Origin: Apricaphanius iberus
Lineage: Eukaryota; Chordata; Actinopteri; Cyprinodontiformes; Aphaniidae
NCBI GenBank assembly: GCA_028564705.1
Contig: JAPXFQ010001299.1
Span: forward strand, 827,501-891,500
Reading direction: 5' to 3'
Length of the DNA stretch: 64,000 nucleotides
The notes under the pieces are model-generated. The model ran no database searches. It was not told the origin of the DNA and worked only from the letters and a program-made list of their open reading frames with translations. Below are positions 46,781-57,213 of the stretch, piece after piece. The stretch's first letter is position 1; each line of letters opens with the position of its first letter. Position numbers and translations under genes: made by a program.

Positions 46781-47460
46781 GGAATTTCAAAGTGATGGAG
46801 TAAAACTAACGTTGCCTGCCTTTGCCAGCTCTGAGTCTTTCATCCCAGTGAGATGCACTTAACGAAAACAGCCCCTTGTTGCCTAAATGAAAGTGCACAA
46901 CAAAGCAAATCTGCTGACTGTCACTACTCAGCACATCAGCCTGCCTGGGTGCCAGACTGATTGGGGCAAAGCAGAAGCAGCTTTCCACACTCGACCGCTC
47001 CTTCCTTCAGGCCCAGTGCGGCCCCAGCGTCCTGAGAAGTAAATGGATGAATGGGGGGGCTTTATGGAGATGAGGAAGTGTAATGGTACTCACCTCTCAG
47101 TCCCGATGGCTAGAACAGTAGCTCTCTGTGTCTTTTATCAGGGACATGAAAGGAGGACAATGAGCCTCTCTGCTATCAACAATATGGTGTCATTTGAAGC
47201 AGATTATCCCTCTGTTGAAGAAGAGGAAAATAAAGGCCCAGGAGACAATGGATGGTGCTATGTGCCAAGGTTTCTCCTCCCATGAGGAGATCCTTCATTC
47301 TGCTTTGTCTTATTTCTAAAATCTAATCTGCCAGCACTCCCACTCATTATCTGCCGAGGAAACATTTCACAGATATCTTTCAGATACAAATGCATAAATG
47401 TTAGGTTGTCAAGGGGGACAAGTACATTAAAGCTTTCTATTGTACCCTCAGTTGAAACCA
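46781..47460. other. high-complexity unique DNA, candidate conserved noncoding region
   Basis: Balanced composition, few simple runs, and overlapping short open frames on both strands (60-80 codons) with no domain. An ATG-started 80-codon frame at 47043-47285 ends in acidic and proline-containing residues but is not recognised. Possible regulatory DNA, on texture only. Confidence 0.25.
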
Positions 47461-47542
47461 ACGATGTATAAAGAGATAATCTTTTGATATCAAAATAATA
47501 TGTTCTAACCTTTCTTTTTGTTCCATTAGTGCCATTATCAGT

Positions 47543-48190
47543 CCCTCAACCTTTTTGCATTTTGTAATGTTACAACCACAAAATTCTACGTATTTCATTG
47601 GAATTTTATTTGTTTGATTGACACAAAGTAGAATACAATTGCAAAGTGAACGAGTAGTAATGATATGTGCAGTTTAGGTAGACAACCACATCTTTGTAAA
47701 TATGCAGTTGGACCAACACAATGCTGTCCTTTTGGCTTATTCCTTTTACTTCTTCCTAAAAAAGGGACCCCTATGTGCTTCCTTTGGCTTACAACAAACA
47801 CCGGCTCAGAAAAACTTGATGCTGACACATGTTGAAGCTACAAGCCTCAACTATACCATGCTCAAAAGTTTTGGATGGGGTTGCAAAAGCTCAGATGCTC
47901 AGTTTAATGATGCTGAACTATTAGTTAATCAGCTGCAACATTACACAATACAAAACATAAAGCTAGAGACATAATGAACACACTTCCACCCCTGGAAGAT
48001 TAAGGGCTCCTACAACAGATGGTGTGGCCTCCAAAGAGCCTTGATCTGGAAATCATGGAGTCTGTCTGGGATTACATAAAGAGAGAGAACCAGCTGAGGC
48101 AGGCTAAACCCACAGAATATCTACTGCAAGCTTTTCAGTATCTATAGTGCACTAATTCTGACTGCTGATTTCTTTGGAAGACAACGCATG
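47543..48190 (+). pseudogene. decayed Tc1-like transposon with transposase C-terminal piece
   Basis: The left part, with CTTTTTGCATTTTGTAATGT, TTACAACCACAAAATTC and GATTGACACAAAGTAGAATA (47550-47636), follows the terminal text of common fish Tc1-like elements. Further on, about 48024-48119 reads WPPKSLDLEIMESVWDYIKR then ENQLRQAKPTE. This matches the end of Tc1-type transposase catalytic domains, where the last acidic residue of the DDE triad lies in the WPxxSPDLNxIE motif; here that motif has become SLDLEIME. Frames are broken between the parts. It is a dead copy, and whether both parts belong to one insertion is probable but not shown. Confidence 0.65.
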
Positions 48191-51100
48191 GGGTTTGCTC
48201 CTGCTTTGAGAGCAAATTAGAGCTTTTTTGGATGGTTTTCATTATAAAAGGTTTAACTTTGCCCAATCTCTTCGGTGACAATCTAGTTTAACTCGAATAA
48301 ATCATATTTTTTTTTCTGTCTCAACAAATATCTTTTATGCTCCTTGCCCTTCTTGAGCCTCCTCATAATTGTGTTAGGCCTCCAAGAATTTTTTTAAAGA
48401 TGGTCTAAACTGCCGGGTAAATATTCTGATCAAGTTATTTTAGTAAACGAGATTTTTCAGACAAAAGGTTTTGCAGCGGCAACAAGTAAAGATGCGGTGT
48501 TCCTATAAAATATACAACTTGAATGAACTCTTCATCGCTCACAACAAGCTGGATTTCAGTTTTGTTTTGATATTCTCAATAGAATTTTACTGTTAAAATG
48601 TATCTTCAGTGAAAGCATGATAGCCACAACCAACATTTTCCAGAGAGATTTGCTTCTGTAAAACTACTCTATTTTTAAAGTGTACATCTACTTCTCCATC
48701 GTATGGATCTTATGTCATCATTTTGGCATTCTTTTAACATTATCTTGGATTTCCCTTTAACCCAAATGCAACGTTTTGTCATTTTATGATGTGTTAACTA
48801 AATTGATGAAGTTAAACTAGATTATTTCCCACTTTTCTTTTATGTTTTATATGGTTTACATGCCACTATTTTTTTTAACAGATTTTGCTACAGAGATGAC
48901 GTTAAGGCCTCCTTTTCCTCCTGCTTTGGAAGAAGCTGCATGCCTTTAAAAGCGTCTTCTCTTTATAAAATCATACTAAAAATTTTATATTTTACACTCT
49001 TGGTTAATAAACTGTATGAGGTCTTTTCAAACATGTGGATACTTCTAAATTCTTTATAAAACAAAACAATCAATAAGCAAATAAATACAAAATTTGTAGT
49101 TACTTTTTGATTGGTTTCATATTAATGTTTTCAAAATGCTAAAGAAAAGCAGTGGCATAGATGGGCCCTGGAAATATTTTTCTCTTTATTAAAAATGACG
49201 ATATGCTGTAATGTTTTGTTTCTGTTAAAATGTTTATTTTTTACTTATTTTAAAGCAAAGCTCACATTTTTTGGAGATACACTAAAATCAAGGTTAGTTA
49301 AAGTAATATATTGTTGTAGAAACTCATCAACTTACCCTTTTGAGTGCTCTGATTGCTTGTTTGTTTATTCACTTACAAAGGGACAATGCACATTAATTGA
49401 GAAGCCTATTGTTTGAATGGGAGTGTTATTCTTTGTGTCAGTTTGGTCCAATCAGCCTCTGTGGAGGCAGTAGATAAACAACACATTATGACATTACAAT
49501 GCTGGAAAGAAGAAAAGCCTTGGCTGCCAGAGAGGTGTGTGAAGGAGCCCATAAACTTTCTCCTTTGCAGGAGAATCTTTTCTTCAGTTCAGACTTTTAG
49601 GTTGTGGAACTGACATTTTCGATGCCAACGTTACATGTAAGAAGAAAGAAAAAAAGCACATCATGTCCGCTTTAAGTATTTATGTTCTGACCTTATCCAT
49701 AGTCAACATGTAGAAAATTAAAGACCATCCTTCCATGTGACACCTCTTCCCTCTGAGAGTAAAAAGCTCCTTCAAAGACAAGGACGTGGCATGCAGCTAA
49801 GTATGGCTCAGGCTTATTAATCTATTAAATCTGTAAAAGGGGTTATATTCTTTATAAGCAAACTATTGAAAACTTTGGATATCATTAAAGTATAGGTCCC
49901 TTTTAACTGTGACCCAAATGTTTTGCTTAATTTCCCACAACTTTCTTTTTACCATGTTTCAACAATGGGGTGCAAAAGTGGACTGTTTACATAAATTATG
50001 TTCAGTAACACACTGAGCACTACTCGGTGCTGCCTTTTCAATAATCTGCAGATTGAGTTCTCCACCCACAGAAACAACAGAGTTAAGAATATAATAAAAA
50101 GCAAAACAATGAAATCAGAAAAATGCAGTATTATTTTAGATTCTTGTAAAGGATTGATGGCTTAAAGCCAAGTAAAGTCACAATATTTTTGAAAATATGC
50201 AACCAGAACAGATTTAAATTTTAAAATAAAACTGAATAAATGTTTCCATAAAAGCATAACCTCTAATTTTTACACAGTGATTACACTCTAAAGGGAAATT
50301 ATAATCACTTCAGATTGGAATAATAAACCCTTTTTTTTAATATATTAAGACCATGTAACACATCCCAGAGAAAATGACTACATAGATGAAGCAGCAACAA
50401 TGTGCTGGCTTTTATTACATTTAGAATTAGTTTGAGATAAAGATTCTCTGAGTGTTAGGATTGCTTAAAGTTGTATTTTACAACACAGTAAATTGAACAT
50501 GGTGAGGTAAAATTGCTTATAGACTTCTTTGGCCTCTACAGATGGTTGAAAATAGAAAGTAGTTGATATAAGATGGGTCAAAGCATTTAAATGTTGTAAA
50601 TACCAATAAGTAATGCATAGTTTTGATAAAATCCAACTCATTTGATTCATGTAATGCCATTCCACAATGAATCTTCTCTTTAGTCATCTAAGAATTACAG
50701 ATCAAATGTCTATACAGAATTCGATCAACTAGACAGAGTCAATCTCACTTACACATGCTGTTTGTTCAATTAAATTAACAGGAAGGTGGTCAGTCTTTCT
50801 TCCAACAGTCAAAGCCTATAGGGGGCCTAATAAATACACTACTACCTCCTGTCTATGGGCACCCTACTTCTGAAAAAATACATAAATAAATGAATTAGTC
50901 AATTGAGCAAAAAAAGTTATTTTCTGATCCCCTTTCAAATAGGCTATATATCTAACATATAAAGTCTGTGAATTTTAAAGACACATTTTGGTATAGATAA
51001 AACGCTAATTATCGACCGGCGGCAAAAATTACTTTAGGTTTTGTGCAAAAACACTTATCAGACTGCAACTGACGAAGAAGGGGAGAAAAGGCTGTGATTA

Positions 51101-51597
51101 GCCTTCTTCTTCCAGGACGAAGGAATGAGCATTAAACGTGAAGAAAATCACAATAAATCTTGCCATATGGAAAGTGACAACTATACTGGGGGAGAAAGAG
51201 TCAGTTAAATAAGAGCCAGCATGCAGGAGCTTTAGAATGTCGAGGTTAGTATTTTAAGTACTTATAATTTTGATTTGTAGGCATTTTAAATAGCGAATTT
51301 CTAAAATCAAATAATTTCCAAATCACTTGACAAAGTTAAAATGGAAAGCATCTGCTGGATAGATAGTGTGAAGATAGTAGATAGCTGTATGAGTTTTCAG
51401 ACGTAAGACTAAGCGGAGAAGAAAATAACTTATTGTTCCATTGACTTCCATTCATTGTTTTTTTTAGGTCAGGGGACCCATGGCACTGGCTTCTACGCGA
51501 GTGCAACTGGCGGGAACATGTTTGTTTCACTTGTTTTTCACAAAGTGCTTCTTTTTGCTCATTTTTTTAACGAAGAAATAGTATCCAGTTCCTCTAC
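48191..51597. other. unique AT-rich DNA, no supported gene
   Basis: No gene seen. Around 50990-51120 and 51350-51530 the sequence is more CpG-containing and may hold old DNA-transposon pieces (for example the TTGTTCCATTGACTTCCATT text at 51433-51452, common in teleost repeats), but no ends could be set. Confidence 0.35.
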
Positions 51598-51914
51598 AAT
51601 CGATTCAATAGCCGAGTGGAAGCATATACAGTATATAGCCAAAAGAATTGGTCCAAGCAAAGAACCCTGTGGTACTCCACAAGTAACCCTTTAGTGTGAG
51701 GAAGATTTATCTCTTACACGAACAAACTTCAACTTGTTAGAAAAATATGATTTAAACCATCCTAGTACTGTTCAAGCCTTTCCAAAAAAATATTGTGATC
51801 GACTGTTTCAAAAGCAGCACATAAATAAAACAAGACCAGAACAGTCATAAATCTATTATCTGAGGCAATTAGAACATCATTTGTATCCTTCACTAGTGGT
51901 GTTTCAGTGCTATT
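51598..51914 (-). pseudogene. LINE reverse transcriptase fragment, downstream part of an interrupted copy
   Basis: On the minus strand, 51914 down to 51762 encodes STETPLVKDTNDVLIASDNR and a block ending AAFETVDHNIFLERLEQY-like text in reading order around the D-containing strand. Then 51688-51638 reads VTCGVPQGSLLGPILLAIY, the conserved GxPQGSxLGPxLF box of non-LTR reverse transcriptases. The enzyme copies LINE RNA at the nick site. This piece joins the fragment at 54092-54320 once the insertion between them is removed. The frame is broken in places and the catalytic FADD box is not present in what can be read. Confidence 0.85.
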
Positions 51915-52689
51915 TAGGGATGGGTACCCATATTTGGTGCAATAATTGGACCAGTTCTGACATATACCTACATATGTAGCAACCAGACTGAAAAGCAGCA
52001 CACATTTTCTTGCCTTATTTCGGTTCTTCTTTTATTTTCTGGACATGACGAGCACTATAAATTCAACAGCCAAGACCAATGCCTGTATATCATCAGAAAA
52101 GGCTTATATTGCTATCTTATTGCAATAAACTGCTAAACGTCCAAAATAAGGCATTAACGCTTGTTGATTAATTTCTACAATTAACTACATTTTTTTATGC
52201 AATTAACGTATGCACAGAATACCGCCCTGTTTAAAATACCACAGTCCCACAACAATTCTTCCTGACCTGCCAAACTATGGTTTGCTGTGCAGCAGCATGT
52301 GTGTGTGAGTTCCTAAATGACATGTAAGTATCTTATTATTGGCCTATTGGGTTGATATGATTATAAGTTCAGAAGTTGTCTGTGTGGATTTTCCTTTCTG
52401 TCCGCTTGGGATATCAGCTCGCTGTGTGCGTTACAGAGTATTAAAATGCTGTATTTATGTTGATTTTTGCATGTTGGTTCGCTGTACAGCTGCAGTACAT
52501 TTTGCAGTGAGTTACTACTGCGTTAAAATGCTAAATCATTCAATTGAAGTGATGTTTTCGGACTTGAATTTGTGCAAACTCATTAGTGGAAGTAGCCATG
52601 CACATATTCACGATAAGAACATTCATTTTCTTATTTGATTTATGTGATTTTTAACACAAACTGGTGATATCAAAATGTTACATTTATTC

Positions 52690-53442
52690 ATATACCTTAT
52701 TGTCCCGCATATAGGGAGACCCAGATTTTAGGATGACCACCCCTTTTCTAAAGACATATCTAGAAAAAGACTAAATACATTTTTAAAGAAACTCTTTTTA
52801 TTTGAAATTTTGAGAAAATCATAGATAATTACAGACTGCTTTAATATTTGGCTGTTAATGCAATCACACAGATCTGCGATGTATATTTTAGTAAAGCAAG
52901 ACATTATGGATACTTAACAGAAACAGAGCAACAACAAAAAATCGTGAGAAGAGGAAGACCCCACATTTTTACATGTAAATTGTCAGAATTTGCTCATTAA
53001 ATGTCAAATCAAAAGTCACATTGCACATGAAAAGTCTGCATGAGGCTGTTACTCACAGATGTTCTCTGCATTGTTGTGCTCAGTCTCATGCTACGGTCCT
53101 GTATCCTCCCACAGAATGTCACACACCTCTGCTGCATTGACCACCATCATCTTAAAGTCAGCATGATAACTCTGCCTCAGTTCTTTGTTAATTAGCCCCA
53201 CTTTTGATCCACTCTGCTCCGGACTTGCCCTCTTCATTTTTCTTTTCCCATTGATGACTACAGCCACAACGAGGTCACTGGCTTTACAGTAAGCTGGTGC
53301 CCTTTGCTGTTGCAGTTGTGTAATGACCCCAGACAACTATCAGCATTTGTCAAATGTTAGACCCTGATTATAAGACGACCCCATATTTTCACAGTTTTCA
53401 ACGGAAAAAAACCTCGTCCTTTATTCGGGACTATACAGTATT
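52690..53442 (-). mobile_element. pogo/Tigger-like transposon remnant with DNA-binding-domain piece
   Basis: The left end TACCTTATTGTCCCGCATATAGGG-type text and the right end (reversed TACTGTATAGTCCCGAATAAAG) are inverted repeats, continued by GACCCAGATTTTAGGATGAC on the left and GACCCTGATTATAAGACGAC on the right. The interior has an 81-codon minus-strand frame (53336-53091) with RQSYHADFKMMVVNAAE at residues 54-70. This resembles the start of the Brinker-type or pogo helix-turn-helix domain (pattern R-x-S/Y-D-x-x-F-K-hydrophobic) found in pogo/Tigger transposases and the derived POGK group. The DDE catalytic part is absent, so this is an internally deleted copy. The expected target site is TA. 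Confidence 0.7.
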
Positions 53443-53465
53443 TTGGTTAGTTCTACTACCTTACA

Positions 53466-53755
53466 GTGACGCGACCAAAAGGCATGACATGCCCCTAGCT
53501 GGTCGCCATAACATTCGCACCTTGAAGCGTGTCTAAAGAGAACTGGCTGCGTTTTAAAATATGCTGTTTTCACGCGCGTGAAGCGTAAATGTGGCAGAAT
53601 CCTGATTGGGACCGCTCCGCTGGCCTCATCCTCCCTCCCTCCTTTTCCCAATCCTCCGGAAGCTCCCAGTGAACTCTGGTCTATGAGCTGACTACATTAA
53701 CTGTCGGGACTGCTGCCGCGGGGGTATACCCAGTCGACGATGAGCGGCAGAGGGA
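53466..53755. repeat. GC-rich module shared with 18605-18870
   Basis: The two stretches align in the same orientation. Shared text includes GCGACCAAAA, GCCCCTAGCTGGTC, TTTTCACGC-CGTGAA, GGGACCGCTCCGCTGGCCT, AGCTCCCAGTG and CCCAGTCGA. I judge similarity at roughly three quarters of positions by eye. At its start GCGACC pairs with GGTCGC about 30 bases later, so it can fold. It is locally rich in CpG. It lies within a different host element from its partner. Confidence 0.75.
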
Positions 53756-54091
53756 TCAATAAACACCCCGGCTCTTCGCCCAGTTTGTGCCACGAATGTC
53801 CAAACTTTGCCCCGCTGCCACACCAACTACCAAGCTGAGTGGCTGTCCATCTGTCTGCTGTTAGTAAAAGTTTATATATGAGGGGTGATTAATTCAAAGT
53901 TACCCTGATTAATTAGATCAGAATTTTAATCGTTTGACTAAAAAGAAAAAAAATAAGAGGGTTTCTGGACAAAGCTTGTATGTTTTCCATTCTTTAAGCT
54001 CCGTTTCAAGCAATGCTTAAGCACCAGCACCGTTTCAAAAATACCAGTTTGGCACTGGTATCGGATAAAACCTAAACGATACACATCCCTA

Positions 54092-54330
54092 GCTAAGATG
54101 AACTCTAAAACCTGACTAAAATTCATCAAACAAATTACTTTTGAGATGCTCACACACTTGATCAGCAACTATTTTCCCAAAGATTTTGGATAAAAAAGGA
54201 AGGTTAGATCTAGATCTGTAATTAACTAAGTCATCTTGATCAAGGTTTAATTACAGCAACTTTGACTTCCTGGGGTATGTGTCCATTCACTAGGGATAGA
54301 TTCATCATACCTAAAATGGGGCCGGGGACC
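54092..54330 (-). pseudogene. LINE reverse transcriptase fragment, upstream part of the interrupted copy
   Basis: On the minus strand the sequence encodes DQDDLVNYRSRSNLPFLSK (about 54235 down to 54178), then IFGKIVADQVCEHLKSN and a GFR-like end near the junction. This is the N-terminal finger/palm start of non-LTR reverse transcriptases (usual form NYRPISNLPFLSKILE). It joins in order and orientation with 51598-51914. Upstream of it the reading frame fades within about 100 bp, so the copy is 5'-truncated. Confidence 0.85.
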
Positions 54331-56090
54331 AAAGTTAATTGTATTTAAGTTCTCTTTATCCTACAGATTGGTATTGATTCGTTTACATTGAGCCGTTTCT
54401 CATTTTGAGCTAACTTGTCATGAAAGTTGAAAGGAACACCTCCTTTTTACCAAGAAGGAACCTCCAGCAGACCCTGGGTTAAAAAAAGTGCAAGAAACAA
54501 CATGCTGCAAACATAATGATTTACTCCGTAAGAAATTAATTAATCAGTATGAGCTTTAGCAACAATGAATTTTCCTCAGGGATTATTAAAGAATTTTTGA
54601 ATTTAAATTGAATTTGAATTTAAAATATTCAGACAGTAATAATGTTTAGTAGCTTTCTACAAGACACTTTCATCAAATAATTGGTACATCCCTACCAGTA
54701 CTGTCGGGGTAGATATGTCCTGGTTTCTGCAGTGGAAATAACATAGATAAAATATTTTTGCATGACATTGTGCATAGTTATTATATCAATCAGTCTGAAC
54801 AAAATTAATTTAGATGAAGAAGCACTTCATCCCATCAGTGCTTTATTCTAAACTCACTGAAATTGTACTTTTGAAGAAACTAAATGTGCATGTAGTTCTG
54901 CAGTGTGAAATTTAAGATACAGCATTTGTTATTGTGAAAGTTACAAATTGTGTGGTGAATGTGTGCCTGAGCTCGGGGGTTCATGAAAAAAAGCCAAAAA
55001 CATATTATTGGGATCAAGCCAGATCCTTAAGGTCTCCATAGAAACTCCCAACACTTCACACACTCGTCTCTGTTCCATTTTTTTATTTTTTTTTATTTCT
55101 ACAGTTCCAGAATAAGTTAATTAAAGCCAAGACAGGCGACCATGCTGCGAGAGATGACAGGAGGCCTGAGATGATTTGTGATGGATTACTGCATTTTATC
55201 TTCTTTTATTTACTTGGTGGAAATGCACTGAAGCTTGATATAAAACAAAATGAATGTGTGATAAACATTGTTTTTGTGTTAGCTCAAAATTATTTGATAA
55301 ACAACTCTTTACAAATACGAACAAGACTTTTTAGCTTATATGTATTTATATATATATAATCCTTGTTTTTGTTTTGAACTGATGTCCTGCTGTCTGCACA
55401 GATAAAAGTGGTGGCAGCAGCAGTAGGTACCTGTAAAAAGCTCCACTGCAGAGCTCCAGTGATAAACACGGCTTTTAATTGGATATCATGGGGGGAGTAG
55501 AACACATCATCTTCTCTTCAACTGATTAATTAGCGAAGTTTGCCTCTCTGTTTATTTTCTCTTTTCCAAACATCATCCGACAGTGCACAAGGTTATTCCA
55601 CACAAGGTTAGCATCAAAGTTGAGAAAAGCTGAGCAAATATCTAGTGTTGGGGTTATTAGGGTCACATTATGGCTTTCTTACATGTTTTCTGAGGCTTTA
55701 GTACAAGGTCTTTGACATTTCTGAACAAAATACAACAGGTTCACAGTACTACCACACTCTTCTGCAACCTGTCTCCAGAGCAGCTTTTATTGCAGACTAA
55801 TTAGAAGTGGAATGAGAAAGTTAACTCCTGTCCTCTTCTCTCTTCTGCACTGCCAAACAATTGTACAAACTATCAAATCCCTTCAAAAACATAGCTCAGT
55901 ATTCAAACTGCCTCTTCCCCAGAGCACAAAGGAAACTGAAATCAACCTAGATTTCTGTGAATTGACCATGGTTGTAATTTGTAATCTCCTACAATCATCA
56001 TAATAAACACACACACACACACAGATAATTTAAGGTTGTTGGTAAAATACAAGCCAAATAATTGTAAATTTCTGCTCTATTGATATTAAG
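54331..56090. other. unique DNA, no feature seen
   Basis: A short (AC)n tract at about 56005-56023. No gene is recognised. Confidence 0.4.
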
Positions 56091-56478
56091 TTTAAAGGGA
56101 TATTCAATCCCTAAGTAAATATTTGTTTGTTGTGATATTCCCCAGAATTAGATAAATGAGAAAAAAGCATTTTGTAACCAGCCCAGTAATTCCCCTGAAG
56201 TCCATTTGCTTAAGGGTGCATTCACACCTACCCTGTTTAGTCCGCTTGATTCAAACTCTAGTTCGTTTGCCCAAAAAACACAGTTTGTTCGGGGAGGTGT
56301 GAATGCATTATCGAACTCTAGTACCATTCACTTACATTGGCCTATGCTAAACTAAAGCAGACGGACTGCTGCCAGATCAGGGGGAATACTGGGCTAGTTT
56401 CAAAAGGCTTTTTCTCACCCGTCTAACTCTGGGGAGCAACAGACACATTTTTACTTAGGGCTGGAATATCCCTTTAAA
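56091..56478. mobile_element. foldback MITE with about 100-bp inverted arms
   Basis: The left arm (56091-56197) starts TTTAAAGGGATATTCAATCC and the right arm (56376-56478) reversed starts TTTAAAGGGATATTCCAGCC. The arms stay aligned through CCCTAAGTAAAT, CCCCAGA-TTAGA, ATGAGAAAAA and AGCCCAGTA-TCCCC. The centre holds a second inverted pair, GGGTGCATTCACACCT (56214-56229) against AGGTGTGAATGCAT (56295-56308), which resembles ends of another teleost DNA repeat. No ORF. The element directly abuts the LINE that starts at about 56483. Confidence 0.8.
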
Positions 56479-56482
56479 AACA

Positions 56483-57213
56483 TTTTCAGATTTCCAACTT
56501 AAATGATTCTAAAACAGAAGTAATTGTTTTCAAGCCTGCTAATACCCGAGCAACCCAGTCACTAGACCTCCATTCTCTTTCCCGTCATGTCACCTCAATT
56601 GTTTCAAATCTAGGAGTGAAAATTGACCCGTTTCTGAAGATGGATGCTCAGCTCAATGTCATAGTTAAATCTTGCTTCTACCATCTTAGACGGATGTCCA
56701 AACTGAAATCTGTACTGAGTGTTCATCTTCTAGAATTGGTGATTCACGCTTTCTCTACATCCAAGCTGGACTACTCCGACTCTTGCCTTTATGGTATAAA
56801 TAAAGGTAATTTTTCCAGACTTCAGCATGTCCAAAATGCAGCTCCAAGGTTTCTCACTGGAGCTGACAGAAGGCAGCACATCACACCCATCCTTAAATCA
56901 CTTCACTGGTTGTCCATATCATTTAGGATCAATTTTAAAATGTTACTTTTTACATTTAAATCTTTGCATGGTCTGGCTCCTCCCTATCTGGCTGAACTAC
57001 TTCACTTCTACCACCCTCCTCGTGCTCTTCGGTCAGCAGACTGTCATTTATTTATTATTGCCTTGTTGCCTTCTGTTTTAGCTCTTTGTATTTTTAAAGC
57101 GTTTCCTATGATTTTATTTATTTTACAAATGTTTTTACGTACAGCACTCTGGTTGGTTGTAATGCCATGTTTAAAGCGCTTTACAAACATAAACTGGTAT
57201 GGTATGGTATGGT
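56483..57213 (+). mobile_element. 5'-truncated L2-like LINE, second subfamily, with GGTAT tail
   Basis: One frame is open from about 56490 to 57213. It reads LNDSKTEVIVFKPANTR, SIVSNLGVKIDPFLKMDAQL, then SCFYHLRRMSKLKSVLSVH, KLDYSDSCLYGI, LQHVQNAAPRFLTGADRR, ITPILKSLHWLSISFRINFK, and SLHGLAPPYLAELL, all blocks of the C-terminal region of L2-like reverse transcriptase proteins. After HPPRALRSADCHL about 60 codons of the usual end are missing and the frame runs on into 3' UTR text (GCACTCTGG...AATGCCATGTTTAAAGCGCT). The element ends in the tandem tail GGTAT (57195-57213). It differs in sequence and tail from the copies at 10.2, 11.4 and 18.2 kb. The unbroken frame suggests a younger copy, but without the catalytic domain it is inactive. 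Confidence 0.88.

Larger units (their letters stand above)
51915..54091. mobile_element. 2.2-kb TIR element (TAGGGATGGGTA ends) splitting the LINE
   Basis: The left end is TAGGGATGGGTACCC (51915-51929). The right end, reversed, is TAGGGATGTGTATCGTTTAG (54091 down), and the subterminal text there (GGTTTTATCCGATACCAGTG) is typical of an abundant teleost DNA-transposon group. The surrounding LINE reverse transcriptase reads on across the gap, confirming both limits. A GCTA stands near both junctions, but a clean 8-bp duplication is not seen. Inside are a pogo-like element (52690-53442) and a GC-rich module (53466-53755). No transposase of its own is recognised. Confidence 0.75.

Noticed and set aside
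47043..47285. 80-codon ORF as an exon
   Set aside because: No homology recognised, no convincing splice sites, and an overlapping open frame on the other strand.
51377..51400. miR-9-like text TAGCTGTATGA
   Set aside because: Only the end of the mature sequence matches and no precursor hairpin is apparent.
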